A program made the position numbers and the translations under genes. Below, one piece after another: positions 51,458 through 60,248 of a DNA stretch of 64,000 nt; the first letter of the stretch is position 1; the number at the start of each line of letters is the position of its first letter. The notes beneath the pieces were generated by a model that ran no database searches, was not told where the DNA came from, and was given only the letters and a program-made list of their open reading frames with translations. The stretch is from Brevifilum sp029548365 (GTDB taxonomy: Bacteria; Chloroflexota; Anaerolineae; Anaerolineales; Anaerolineaceae): assembly GCA_035376985.1 (NCBI GenBank), contig DAOSSA010000010.1, positions 1 to 64,000 of the forward strand, read 5' to 3'.

Positions 51458-51477
51458 GGTGATCTAAGGCTGACCAT

Positions 51478-52197
51478 ATGGATACCATCAACGTTTCGAT
51501 TGGGCTGGCTTTTTTGGCTGGTCTGGCATCCTTCTTTTCCCCCTGCGTTTTCTCGCTTGTGCCGGCTTATGTGGGTTATTTAAGCGGGCGGTCGATCTCT
51601 GGTCAGGAAGCAAATGTTAACAAACTCAGGACTTTTTTACATGGGCTGGCTTTTGTGTTGGGGTTCAGTTTTGTTTTTATTTCGCTGGGATTGGCTTTTT
51701 CTGTATTCAGCATGTTTTTCTTTCAAATCCGCGATCTGCTGGCAAAGGCCGGGGGTGTGATTATCATCCTGTTCGGCCTGCATATGACAGGGCTGATCAA
51801 CATTCCCTTTCTGAATTATGATTTCAGACCTCAATCTAAACTGAGCCAGGGAAGCAGTTTTTTTGCTTCGTTTTTGATGGGTGTAGTTTTTTCTGCTGGA
51901 TGGTCACCCTGTGTGGGGCCGACATTGGGGTTAATCCTGACTCTGGCAATTGAACGAGCCAATATCGGGCAGGGTGTCAGCCTGCTCAGTATATATTCTC
52001 TGGGAATGGCTTTGCCTTTCTTAATAGCTGCTCTGGGGGTAGGATGGGTGACGGATGTATTAAGAAAATACGGTAAAGTGATGCATAGCATTCAAATTGT
52101 GATGGGCATTCTTTTAATTCTGGTTGGTGTGATGTTATTCTTGGGCATCTATCAGCAATTAGCAACGTTTGATCGTCTGATTGATTTTGGGATTTGA
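51478..52197 (+). CDS. ccdA: CcdA/DsbD-type transmembrane electron carrier
   Basis: The protein carries reducing power across the membrane for thiol-disulfide chemistry and cytochrome c maturation. The 239-residue protein has six TM helices. The redox cysteines are C23 in FFSPCVFSLVPAYVGYL and C145 in AGWSPCVGPTLG, symmetric as in CcdA. The last codons overlap the start of tlpA by 4 bases, so the two act together. No c-type cytochrome genes are seen nearby; the electrons may serve other exported thiols. Confidence 0.93.
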   Translation: MDTINVSIGLAFLAGLASFFSPCVFSLVPAYVGYLSGRSISGQEANVNKLRTFLHGLAFVLGFSFVFISLGLAFSVFSMFFFQIRDLLAKAGGVIIILFGLHMTGLINIPFLNYDFRPQSKLSQGSSFFASFLMGVVFSAGWSPCVGPTLGLILTLAIERANIGQGVSLLSIYSLGMALPFLIAALGVGWVTDVLRKYGKVMHSIQIVMGILLILVGVMLFLGIYQQLATFDRLIDFGI

Positions 52198-52832
52198 TCT
52201 GGATAGGGATTGTGAAGAGTCTGAAAAACAAACACTGGCTGATTGACGTTGGGTTAATTATCCTGATTATCGGGGTAGGCACATTGGTGGTGCTTGAGTT
52301 ACGCCAGTCTACACTGTTGAAACGACAGCAGGTTACCCCGCCTTCAAATGAAACGATGTTTGATATCGCGGTGACCGAGGGTGACAACCCGGTTCCTGAA
52401 ACCATCACAGAAGAGCTTATCCCCGAGGAACAAAGCTCTGATTTATTTACGCTGGATGGAAAACCGGTTGCACTGGAAGATTACCAGGGCGCACCCATGC
52501 TGGTAAATTTTTGGGCAACCTGGTGCCCACCATGCCTTGCAGAAATGCCCTTATTTCAAAGTTATGCAGAGCGCTATGATGGTCGATTGGTGGTGCTGGC
52601 CATCAACGCCGGTGAAGATGAACCGGTGGTGCGCGATTATGTTGATCAACATGGGTTTGAATTAACCTTTCTATTGGACCCAACAAGTGCGGTTGTTCAT
52701 CAATACAAGGTTTTTGGTTTTCCTACAACATTGTTTTTTAATGAGTCAGGCGAATTGGTAAAAACCCACATTGGTGAATTAAATGCTGAATTGATTGAGC
52801 AATATTTATTATTATTAGGGTTGAACGGATGA
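52194..52832 (+). CDS. TlpA/ResA-type membrane-anchored thioredoxin
   Basis: The protein has 212 residues. An N-terminal TM (about 16-34) is followed by an acidic linker and a TlpA domain (about 80-210) with FWATWCPPCLAEM, cysteines 111 and 114, and the cis-Pro in FGFPTTLFFN. The extra helix typical of ResA/TlpA is present. It probably receives electrons from CcdA, with which it overlaps, to reduce disulfides outside the membrane. Confidence 0.92.
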   Translation: MIWIGIVKSLKNKHWLIDVGLIILIIGVGTLVVLELRQSTLLKRQQVTPPSNETMFDIAVTEGDNPVPETITEELIPEEQSSDLFTLDGKPVALEDYQGAPMLVNFWATWCPPCLAEMPLFQSYAERYDGRLVVLAINAGEDEPVVRDYVDQHGFELTFLLDPTSAVVHQYKVFGFPTTLFFNESGELVKTHIGELNAELIEQYLLLLGLNG

Positions 52833-53839
52833 TACAGGTAACATTATTTATTTCAAAAACGGATCAACAGCTTGAAGAGATTGTCCACCTGCTGAAACAA
52901 ATTCAAAATGAGCATCCCCATGTGTTAACCATCATCGATATCGACCGCGAGCCCATCCTGGGATCAGAATTCGGAAGCAAAGCACCCGTTTTAGACATTG
53001 GCGTTTATCGTTTGATCAAAGCCTTTGGAATCGATGAAATAATACTCGCTTTCGAAAAAGCTGAAGCAAGGCTGGATGAAGCACGGTCAAAGGGTAACCT
53101 GGTTTTGGTAAAACGGATTTCGCAACCGTTGCAGATGGAAAAATCTGACCGCTTTTCCTACTGGTTTTCTAAAAATTACATGTTGCTTCTGAATTTCTTT
53201 GTGTTCTTGTATGTCTTCCTTGCTTTACTTGCGCCAGGGCTAATGAAATTGGGTTGGGAGACTCCGGCTAAAGGGATTTACACTGTGTACAGCCCTTTAT
53301 GTCACCAGTTGGGTTATCGTACATTTTTTCTGTTTGGAGAGCAGCCCTTCTTTCCCAGTAACATGGCGGACATGGAGGGCTTCATCACTTTCGAGCAAGC
53401 TTCTGGAATAAATGAGAACGATATTAATGCTTCTCGTCGCTTTTTAGGCAATGAGTTTATGGGATACAAAACTGCATTATGCCAGCGCGATATGGCAATT
53501 TACGGTGTGATCCTCGTGTTTGGACTGGTGTTCTCACTGACCGGTAAGAAGATAAAACCAATACCTTGGTATGTATGGGTCCTGTTCGGCCTGGGACCGA
53601 TTGGTCTGGATGGGTTCTCGCAGTTGCTCAGCCAGACTGGATGGGCAATCTTTGAATGGATTCCGCTTCGGGAAAGCACGCCGATGTTCCGCGTGGTGAC
53701 GGGTGCTTTGTTTGGCTTGGCTTCAGCCTGGTTTGGTTATCCATACCTGGAGGAATCGATCAAGGAAAACCGGCGTGAGATGCAATTAAAACAGGCGGTG
53801 GTCGCGCAGATTGAAGAACAGATGGAGCATCATTCTTGA
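52829..53839 (+). CDS. Glutaredoxin-like (cysteine-less) domain fused to DUF2085 membrane domain
   Basis: The protein has 336 residues. The first 100 (IQVTLFISKTDQQLEEIVHLLKQIQNEHPHVLTIIDIDREP) follow the DUF836/glutaredoxin-like fold, but Ser-Lys-Thr stands where a Cys pair would be. A DUF2085 domain with about five TM helices follows: YSPLCHQLGYRTFFLFGEQPF (about 150-170) and YKTALCQRDMAIYG (about 211-224). The conserved Cys-His-Gln and Cys-Gln-Arg motifs may bind metal or a cofactor. Start and stop overlaps with tlpA (4 bases) and pgeF (4 bases) tie it to a thiol-redox operon. Confidence 0.8.
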   Translation: MIQVTLFISKTDQQLEEIVHLLKQIQNEHPHVLTIIDIDREPILGSEFGSKAPVLDIGVYRLIKAFGIDEIILAFEKAEARLDEARSKGNLVLVKRISQPLQMEKSDRFSYWFSKNYMLLLNFFVFLYVFLALLAPGLMKLGWETPAKGIYTVYSPLCHQLGYRTFFLFGEQPFFPSNMADMEGFITFEQASGINENDINASRRFLGNEFMGYKTALCQRDMAIYGVILVFGLVFSLTGKKIKPIPWYVWVLFGLGPIGLDGFSQLLSQTGWAIFEWIPLRESTPMFRVVTGALFGLASAWFGYPYLEESIKENRREMQLKQAVVAQIEEQMEHHS

Positions 53840-54627
53840 TGGGTTTTTATGAGAAAGGCGGTCTGCGTTATTACCAGTTTGAAAGTTTTAAAAGCCTTCC
53901 GGTATTCCACGCAATTTTAACACGAAGAGGTGGCATCAGTCAGCCGCCTTTTGATAGTTTGAATACTGGCGGAACTGTGGGAGACGATCCGCAAGCAGTT
54001 TCGAGTAACCTTGTAAAGATCTTTACTGCCTTTGGTCGTGATCTTTCTTCCCGATTTGATGTTTGGCAGGTGCACAGTGACCAGGTCGTTTGTGCCGACT
54101 CACCAAGAAACCTGGCTGCACCCTACCAAAGGGCGGATGGTATCCTGACCGAGAACACCAATATCACCCTATTTATGCGCTTTGCTGACTGCGTACCAAT
54201 CTTGCTGGTTGACCCCCTAGCAAGAGCCATCGGTATAGTCCATGCGGGATGGCAGGGAACTTACCGACGTGTAGCCCAACGGGCGGTTGAGAAAATGTCC
54301 GCCTGCTATGGTTCCCGCCCCGAATCATTGTGGGCGGGAGTTGGACCGTCGATTTGCCAGAGCTGCTATGAGGTTGGCCCCGATGTGTTGCGCTTATTTC
54401 AGGCAAATTTTGGTGCTGATGGACAGCGGTTTTTTCAGCAGGAGGACGGACAGCTTCACCTGGATTTGTGGAAGGCGAACCAGGAGATCCTTTTTCAGGC
54501 TGGGGTACAGCAAGTTGAAGTCTCGGGGATCTGCACTGCATGTCATGCGGAAGATTGGTATTCCCATCGTGGAGAGAAGGGGAAAACTGGACGATTTGCA
54601 GTTATCATGGGCATCAAGGATCATTAA
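53836..54627 (+). CDS. pgeF: Polyphenol oxidase/laccase-domain peptidoglycan editing factor (YfiH)
   Basis: The protein has 263 residues. It has RFADCVPILLVDPLARAIGIVHAGWQGT (about 115-142) with the zinc-binding His and Cys, VGPSICQSCYEV (about 168) and ICTACHAEDWYSHRGEKGKTGRFAV (about 233-257), all in the DUF152/CNF1-YfiH fold. E. coli YfiH corrects peptidoglycan precursors carrying L-Ser in place of L-Ala. Other members are purine-metabolising laccase-like proteins. The next gene, yggS, often travels with it in dcw-linked clusters. Confidence 0.9.
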   Translation: MMGFYEKGGLRYYQFESFKSLPVFHAILTRRGGISQPPFDSLNTGGTVGDDPQAVSSNLVKIFTAFGRDLSSRFDVWQVHSDQVVCADSPRNLAAPYQRADGILTENTNITLFMRFADCVPILLVDPLARAIGIVHAGWQGTYRRVAQRAVEKMSACYGSRPESLWAGVGPSICQSCYEVGPDVLRLFQANFGADGQRFFQQEDGQLHLDLWKANQEILFQAGVQQVEVSGICTACHAEDWYSHRGEKGKTGRFAVIMGIKDH

Positions 54628-54648
54628 GAGCGAACTGGAGTATATGTG

Positions 54649-55389
54649 ATGACTGAATTAACCTTCTCAGAAAAAGTTGCCCTGATAGAAGAAAACCTGG
54701 CAAATATCAAGACACGGATGGTGAAGGCTGCAGAAAGAGGAGGTCGTGAGGACAAGGAAATTAAACTGGTCGCAGTGACAAAGCTATTGCCTTTAGAGAC
54801 GATTAAAGCTGGTATTGCTGCAGGTTTACGCGACTTTGGAGAAAACTACCCGGAACAAGCCGATGAGAAAATTCGTGCATTGGCTGGCGATGAAAAGCTC
54901 ACCTGGCATATGATCGGCCATATACAAAGCCGAAAAACACGCACCGTTTGCAGCCAATTTGATTGGGTTCATGCTGTTGATCGATTGAAAATTGCCCGGT
55001 ACCTGGACCGCTACTGTGCGGAAGTCAACCGGATCATGCCCATTTTGATCGAAGTGAACGTGAGCGGCGAAGAAAGCAAACACGGTTGGAACGCGTGGGA
55101 TGAAAACCGGTGGCCCGATCTGGTGCCACATTTCAAAGAAATCTCACTTCTTTCCCATATAGAAATTCATGGGTTGATGAGCATGCCGCCTTTCTTTGAC
55201 GACCCTGAAAAGACACGCCCTTTTTATCAACGTCTGGGACGTTTACAGCAATTTTTAAAAGATCAATTATCTGAAACTTCCTGGGATGAGCTTTCAATTG
55301 GGACAAGCTTTGATTATGAAGTTGCGATTGAAGAAGGTGCTACGATCATAAGGCTTGGAACGACGATTTTTGGCGCCAGGCCTAAATAA
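54649..55389 (+). CDS. yggS: YggS-family pyridoxal-phosphate homeostasis protein
   Basis: The start is ATG 54649, with GGAG 8-9 bases upstream, rather than GTG 54646. The 246-residue fold is the PLP-binding alanine-racemase barrel without a catalytic second domain. The Lys that holds PLP is in IKLVAVTKLLP (about 40-50). GENYPEQADEK, HMIGHIQSRKTR (about 85-96) and SIGTSFDYEVAIEEGATIIRLGTTIFG close the barrel. YggS/PROSC keeps free PLP low and amino-acid pools balanced. It sits between pgeF and yggT as in many Gram-positive clusters. Confidence 0.93.
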   Translation: MTELTFSEKVALIEENLANIKTRMVKAAERGGREDKEIKLVAVTKLLPLETIKAGIAAGLRDFGENYPEQADEKIRALAGDEKLTWHMIGHIQSRKTRTVCSQFDWVHAVDRLKIARYLDRYCAEVNRIMPILIEVNVSGEESKHGWNAWDENRWPDLVPHFKEISLLSHIEIHGLMSMPPFFDDPEKTRPFYQRLGRLQQFLKDQLSETSWDELSIGTSFDYEVAIEEGATIIRLGTTIFGARPK

Positions 55390-55414
55390 TAATCATTGAA
55401 TTGATTGAGGAGAA

Positions 55415-55675
55415 ATGGGTTTAATTATCGTTGTTGTCAACGCTATAATCAGAATTTTAATTCTTGCAGTTTTTATTTATGTGCTGCTGCGGTATTTTAT
55501 AGACCCCAATCACCCGGTAATCACGACCCTGGGGAGGATCGTTGAGCCTCTTTTAGCCCCGATTCAAAAACATGTCCCACCAATCGGTGGATTGGATTTG
55601 AGCCCCCTGATTCTGATGATTGGCCTTCAAATCTTGGGGGTGGTGGTTGTTTCTGTACTGAGAAGGTTTGGATAA
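55415..55675 (+). CDS. YggT/YlmG-family membrane protein
   Basis: The protein has 86 residues and two TM segments (about 3-26 and 63-82). It has the YGGT marks YFIDPNHPVITTLGRIVEPLLAP (about 29-51) and PLILMIGLQILG. YlmG homologues affect nucleoid distribution and cell-wall growth; the exact role is unclear. AGGAGAA precedes ATG 55415. It ends the ccdA-to-yggT run and is convergent with the zinc-ribbon gene. Confidence 0.88.
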   Translation: MGLIIVVVNAIIRILILAVFIYVLLRYFIDPNHPVITTLGRIVEPLLAPIQKHVPPIGGLDLSPLILMIGLQILGVVVVSVLRRFG

Positions 55676-55681
55676 AAAAGG

Positions 55682-56389
55682 TTAACCTTCGTATAGTATT
55701 CTCCCGCAAGAGGAGCAAAAAACCAGACCACTGGAGGACCGCACTGCTTGCAGGTCTGCAGGTGTTATCGCCTGACCGCAGATGCCACAGCCGCCATCGA
55801 CAATTGATACAACGGCAACCCCCCGCTTTCGCTCTCGCAGTTGATTGTAAAGGATCTGATTATTTTGAGAGGTGGCTTGAAGAGCCGCTTCTTTTTCTCG
55901 GAGCAATCGACTGAGTGTGTCGTTCAGTTTTGATTGTTCACCCACCAAAACAGCGTTTTCCTGGATTAACAAAGCTTTGACATGATTGAGTTCGTTTTCT
56001 GCAAGCTGGTATTCCTCTTCCGCCGATTCGTGATTGATCATTGCTTCCAGTTGTTCATCTTCTAATTGGGCAATATAGCGTTGGAGCGCTTCTGTTTCCA
56101 TTTGAAGGTCCTGTAATTCCTTTGGATTCTTAATATTGCCGCTAAACAGTGCATTTTGACTGTTTTTACGTTTTATCCTTTGCGCTTCTACTTTGCCTTC
56201 GATCAAATTCAATTTGACGCGGGCGTCCTTCAGATTCTGTTGTGCTTTTTCATGGCTTTTGTTGGCTAATGTTAGCCGGCGATCATCGCTGAGCAATCGT
56301 TCTATTTCTGCTAGGCGCGATCTGGATTGATCGATTTCGGTATCAAGTTTTTGCAGGCGGAAAAGGGTTAACGATTCACTCATGAGCAT
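55682..56389 (-). CDS. Coiled-coil C4-type zinc ribbon protein (CT398/DUF164-like)
   Basis: The protein has 235 residues. Residues about 10-180 form long heptad helices rich in Leu, Glu and Gln. The C-terminus is a zinc ribbon, GGCGICGQAITPADLQ...FCSSCGRIL, with C-x2-C and C-x2-C. This is the widespread 'C4-type zinc ribbon domain' family, thought to help RNA polymerase-linked or ciliary/flagellar-like transport in some taxa, but without a settled role. The start is ATG 56389 or 56383. Confidence 0.85.
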   Translation of the reverse strand: MLMSESLTLFRLQKLDTEIDQSRSRLAEIERLLSDDRRLTLANKSHEKAQQNLKDARVKLNLIEGKVEAQRIKRKNSQNALFSGNIKNPKELQDLQMETEALQRYIAQLEDEQLEAMINHESAEEEYQLAENELNHVKALLIQENAVLVGEQSKLNDTLSRLLREKEAALQATSQNNQILYNQLRERKRGVAVVSIVDGGCGICGQAITPADLQAVRSSSGLVFCSSCGRILYEG

Positions 56390-56609
56390 TGGCCTTTCGT
56401 TTTCACGGGGTTAAGGTTTTTCAATGTTCATCCTTGTTTGACGGTGTTGTTTTATTTTATCACCTTTTTAAACCTGGTATTTTGTCAATTTTATGAATTT
56501 TCATCCTTGGCGCTAAATTGAGGTAGCAGTCTTCGAAATGGGATAGAATAAAGCTCTAGAATCAGGGAGCCAAATTGCTTCACAAAAGTGTGACACAGGA
56601 GATTTTATT

Positions 56610-57581
56610 ATGGCTGTTGACATTATCCCGGTACAGGATCTGGCAAATAAACTCAAAACAAATTTGAGTAAAGTAATTATCGGAAAGGACACATCGATTG
56701 CATTGACGATCGTTGCTTTCTTATGCCAGGGTCATGTCCTTATCGAAGATGTGCCGGGCGTTGGAAAGACGATGCTGGCGCGCAGCCTGGCAGCCTCACT
56801 GGGATGTTCATTTAAGCGGATTCAATTTACCCCGGATATGCTGCCAAGTGATGTGACAGGAGTTTCGATTTACAACCAGAATACACGTGAGTTTGAATTC
56901 AGACCAGGACCGTTAATGGCGCAAATCGTGCTTGCTGATGAGATCAATCGAGCCACGCCCAAAACGCAATCGGCGCTGCTGGAGGCAATGGAAGAACGGC
57001 AGATGACTGTGGATGGCATCACCCATGCGCTGCCCGTTCCTTTTATGGTTTTGGCTACCCAGAATCCCATCGAATACGAAGGCACTTTTCCATTGCCTGA
57101 AGCACAGTTGGATCGTTTCTTAATGCGCATCGATATTGGCTATACCTCCCTGGGAAACGAAATCAGGATTCTGGAACAACAGCAACTGGTCCACCCAATC
57201 ATGGAACTCATGCCTGTAGTGTCCGTTGATGAGATCCTCAATGCCCAAAATACAATCAAAAAAATCCATGTATCAGAGCACGTGAAACAGTATATTGTTC
57301 AGATGGTACGAGAAACTCGCAAACATCCGGATGTATTTCTCGGCGCCAGCCCGCGGGGGAGCTTGGGTCTTTTTAAAGCCAGCCAAGCCATGGCAGCTCT
57401 GGATGGCAGGGATTTTGTTTTGCCTGATGATATCAAAATGCTTGCTCCATACGTTTTATCGCATCGTGTGGTGGTAAGCCCGTCGGCTCGTTTAACCGAT
57501 GTCAGCGCGTCACGGATCGTGAGAGAAATATTGGAGATCTTGCCCGTGCCTGCGGGAGACCTGGATGGTGGTGTAATGTGA
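56610..57581 (+). CDS. MoxR-family AAA+ ATPase
   Basis: The protein has 323 residues. Walker A is EDVPGVGKTMLA (about 45-56), Walker B LADEINRATPKTQSALLEAMEERQMTVDG (about 108-136), and sensor 1 follows in LATQNPIEYEGTFPLPEAQLDRF. MoxR proteins act as chaperones that load metals or assemble complexes, usually with a DUF58/vWA partner. The partner follows, its GTG start overlapping the stop by 4 bases. AGGAG precedes ATG 56610. Confidence 0.94.
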   Translation: MAVDIIPVQDLANKLKTNLSKVIIGKDTSIALTIVAFLCQGHVLIEDVPGVGKTMLARSLAASLGCSFKRIQFTPDMLPSDVTGVSIYNQNTREFEFRPGPLMAQIVLADEINRATPKTQSALLEAMEERQMTVDGITHALPVPFMVLATQNPIEYEGTFPLPEAQLDRFLMRIDIGYTSLGNEIRILEQQQLVHPIMELMPVVSVDEILNAQNTIKKIHVSEHVKQYIVQMVRETRKHPDVFLGASPRGSLGLFKASQAMAALDGRDFVLPDDIKMLAPYVLSHRVVVSPSARLTDVSASRIVREILEILPVPAGDLDGGVM

Positions 57582-58903
57582 TCAGGTTAGGCCGATCCTT
57601 CTGGTGGATGCTCTTTTTAACCGGAGTAAGCTTCCTGCTCTCGCGCCTGCCCTGGCTTTCACAAAACCCAATTTACCTGCGCCTTACAGTGACTCTGCTT
57701 GTAATCATCGCGGCAAGCGCTTTGTGGACAGTTTCATCTTTATCTGGAGTTAAGCTCAATCGGACCTCGAGAGAAACACGAAAACAGGTCGGTGAGGTCC
57801 ACACGGAGGATTATGAAATTGTCAATCGTTTGTTGTTGCCAAAAATTTGGTTAAAAATCACCGATCGATCCCCTCTTTTGGGTGGGACAGGCTCGAAGGT
57901 GATCACCGGTATTGGGGGAAAAAAAACCAGGACTCATATTGGTATGACTTTGCTGCAAAAAAGAGGTTGGTACGAGCTCGGCCCGACACAGCTTGAATCG
58001 GGGGATACCTTTGGGTTGTTCCTGAATCGTAAACAGGTTGAGTCCAGTCAGCGGTTACTGGTTATTCCATACTTATTTGACATACAATTTTTCCTGGCTC
58101 CCTTTGGAATCTTGCCAGGCGGTCACGCCTTAAGAGAAAAAACACTTGAGGTCACGCCTTATGCAGCAGGCGTTCGCGAATATGTTCCAGGAGACCCACT
58201 CAGGAGAATCCATTGGCCTTCTTCAGAGCGCAAGCAGATGTTGATCGTCAAAGAATTCGAAAAGGACCCATTGGCAGAAGTGTGGATATTCCTTGATGCG
58301 CGTAAAAATGCCCATATTCGAAGTGATGAGTCTGGCTCCTCGGATTTACATCAAATTTGGTGGGGACGCTATAAAAAAGCTTACAGGCTGCCACCGGACA
58401 CAGCAGAATACTCGATATCGATTGCTGCCTCGCTCGCTAAGTATTACATCAACCAGAAACGAGAGGTATGTTTGGTCTCGGCGGGTCAAAATTATTCAAT
58501 CCTGCCTGCCGAGCGCGGCGAACGTCAATTGGGTAAAGTTCTGGAAACCCTGGCTGTGGTCGATGCTGAAGGCGAACTCCCGATTTGGGCTTTGGTGAGC
58601 ACGCATGTTAACCGTTTATCCCGGGGCACCACGGTGGTTATCATCTCGCCCGAAACTGATACGCGTCTCCTGACCATTGCTATGGATTTGATTCACAGAG
58701 GTCTGGTTCCCGTTATTGTGCTTATCGACCCCTCTGGTTTCGGAGGGGTGCAGGGAACCACAGAATTGTCACAGAAACTATTGGCCCTGGGTGTGTTTAC
58801 CTTTGTCATCAATGAGGGCGATGATATCAAAGAAATCTTGGAAACCCCTCAAACGATCATTACCAGGCAAGGTTTTCTTCGAGTTGGAGTGGAAAATCGG
58901 TAG
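57578..58903 (+). CDS. DUF58 membrane protein (MoxR partner)
   Basis: The start is GTG 57578, overlapping the MoxR stop. The 441-residue protein has two N-terminal TM helices (about 9-27 and 31-52), a beta-rich region, and the DUF58 signature VREYVPGDPLRRIHWPSSERKQMLIVKEFE (about 200-230), followed by a von Willebrand-like fold (VWIFLDARKN). In many genomes a transglutaminase gene (DUF4129/TgpA) follows; here the next genes are mreBCD instead. Function unknown beyond partnership with MoxR. Confidence 0.9.
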   Translation: MIRLGRSFWWMLFLTGVSFLLSRLPWLSQNPIYLRLTVTLLVIIAASALWTVSSLSGVKLNRTSRETRKQVGEVHTEDYEIVNRLLLPKIWLKITDRSPLLGGTGSKVITGIGGKKTRTHIGMTLLQKRGWYELGPTQLESGDTFGLFLNRKQVESSQRLLVIPYLFDIQFFLAPFGILPGGHALREKTLEVTPYAAGVREYVPGDPLRRIHWPSSERKQMLIVKEFEKDPLAEVWIFLDARKNAHIRSDESGSSDLHQIWWGRYKKAYRLPPDTAEYSISIAASLAKYYINQKREVCLVSAGQNYSILPAERGERQLGKVLETLAVVDAEGELPIWALVSTHVNRLSRGTTVVIISPETDTRLLTIAMDLIHRGLVPVIVLIDPSGFGGVQGTTELSQKLLALGVFTFVINEGDDIKEILETPQTIITRQGFLRVGVENR

Positions 58904-59031
58904 GGGATGTTCTGTTAGAGCATTCTACTAAAATACGATATGATGTTAAGCGTGGTGTTGAGGTTGTCAGGTTTTCAGCAGAAGGGTAAACTTAAGTCGA
59001 TTATTGGTAAAAGGTTTGACTGATATCCCTA

Positions 59032-59040
59032 TGGTATAAT
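59032..59040 (+). promoter_or_regulatory. mreB: Extended -10 promoter of the mre operon
   Basis: TGGTATAAT is a perfect extended -10 (TGn plus TATAAT, 59035-59040). The nearest TTGACT (59016-59021) is only 13 bp away, so the promoter probably relies on the extended -10. The mreB start is 59 bases downstream. Confidence 0.65.
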
Positions 59041-59098
59041 TGGCACGGCTTGTTGGTGATGTTTCATTAACAAACTTGTGAATTTAAGGAGAAATAAA

Positions 59099-60175
59099 TT
59101 GGCATTTTCCCCGTTTAACTGGTTTTGGGGATTGTTTTCCCTCGACATCGGTATCGACTTAGGGACTGCAAATACACTTATTTTTATACGCGGAAAAGGC
59201 GTGGTTATCAATGAACCCTCCTGGGTGGCAATCGAGAAACGCACGCGAGACCCAATTGCAATTGGCGCACAAGCCAAAGCTATGGCTGGTAGGACGCCGG
59301 CAAATGTCGTTTCTCTGCGGCCTTTGAGGGACGGTGTAATCTCTGAGTATGACATTACCCAGGCGCTGTTAGAATACTTTATTGGAAAAGCCCATCAACA
59401 GAGCATTGTGCCACTTCCAAAACCAAGAGTTGTTGTGGGAATCCCTTCAGGAGCTACAGAAGTAGAAAAACGAGCTGTTTTTGATGCGGCGAAGGCTGCT
59501 GGCGCCAGGGAGGTGATGTTAATTCACGAACCCTCTGCAGCCGCGATTGGCGCTGGTTTACCGGTTATGGATGTGCAGGGATTGATGATTGTCGATATCG
59601 GTGGTGGAACAACAGAAGTGGCTGCTGTCGCGATGGGGGGAGTGGTTGTCTCCAGATCCTTGCGCGTTGCTGGCGATGAACTTGACCAGGATATAATTAA
59701 CTATATACGTAATAAATACAATTTATTCATTGGTGAAAGAATGGCAGAAAAGGTGAAAATCGCCATTGGTTCTGCATTCCCGCTGAGCGAGGAACTCACC
59801 ATGGAGGTGCGTGGCAGGAATTTAGTAACAGGCTTACCAGAATCAATCGAGGTATCATCGGTGGAGATCCGCGAGGCCATGTCACAATCGATTGCGGTGA
59901 TCGTTAAAACAATCCGTGACGCTCTTGATGAGGCGCCACCTGAAATACTGGCTGATCTGATTGATAGCGGAATCTGCCTGGCGGGTGGTAGCTCGCAGTT
60001 AAAAAATCTGGCAGACCGATTATCAGCCGATTTGCGCGTTCGAGTTTGGGTAGCGGAGGATCCCTTGACATGTGTTGTACGGGGGTGCGGCATCGTTTTA
60101 CAGAATAAAGATGAGTATTTAAGTTTTCTGGTTGGTATAGAACGGGAGCCAACAACTCGGATGATATTAACATAA
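59099..60175 (+). CDS. mreB: Rod shape-determining protein MreB
   Basis: This actin-like filament guides lateral wall synthesis. The start is TTG 59099 because AAGGAGAAATAAA precedes it; upstream GTG 59078 would translate through that site. The 358-residue protein has SLDIGIDLGTANTLIF (phosphate 1, about 15-29), VVGIPSGATEVEKRA, IHEPSAAAIGAGLPV and MIVDIGGGTTEVAAVAMGGVV (phosphate 2). The ICLAGGSSQLKNLAD block is also kept. An amphipathic N-terminal helix is rich in Phe/Trp. The operon continues with mreC, mreD and mrdA. Confidence 0.96.
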   Translation: MAFSPFNWFWGLFSLDIGIDLGTANTLIFIRGKGVVINEPSWVAIEKRTRDPIAIGAQAKAMAGRTPANVVSLRPLRDGVISEYDITQALLEYFIGKAHQQSIVPLPKPRVVVGIPSGATEVEKRAVFDAAKAAGAREVMLIHEPSAAAIGAGLPVMDVQGLMIVDIGGGTTEVAAVAMGGVVVSRSLRVAGDELDQDIINYIRNKYNLFIGERMAEKVKIAIGSAFPLSEELTMEVRGRNLVTGLPESIEVSSVEIREAMSQSIAVIVKTIRDALDEAPPEILADLIDSGICLAGGSSQLKNLADRLSADLRVRVWVAEDPLTCVVRGCGIVLQNKDEYLSFLVGIEREPTTRMILT

Positions 60176-60248
60176 TCCTTGACTCCTGGTTTTTCTTTAC
60201 TGATCGTTTGACAATTCGATCCAATCATGAATATGGGATCGGCACCCT

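Noticed and set aside
57276..57291. parS-like CACGTGAAACA half-site inside the MoxR gene
   Set aside because: Only the right 11 of 16 bases match parS; the left arm does not, and the bases encode conserved MoxR residues.
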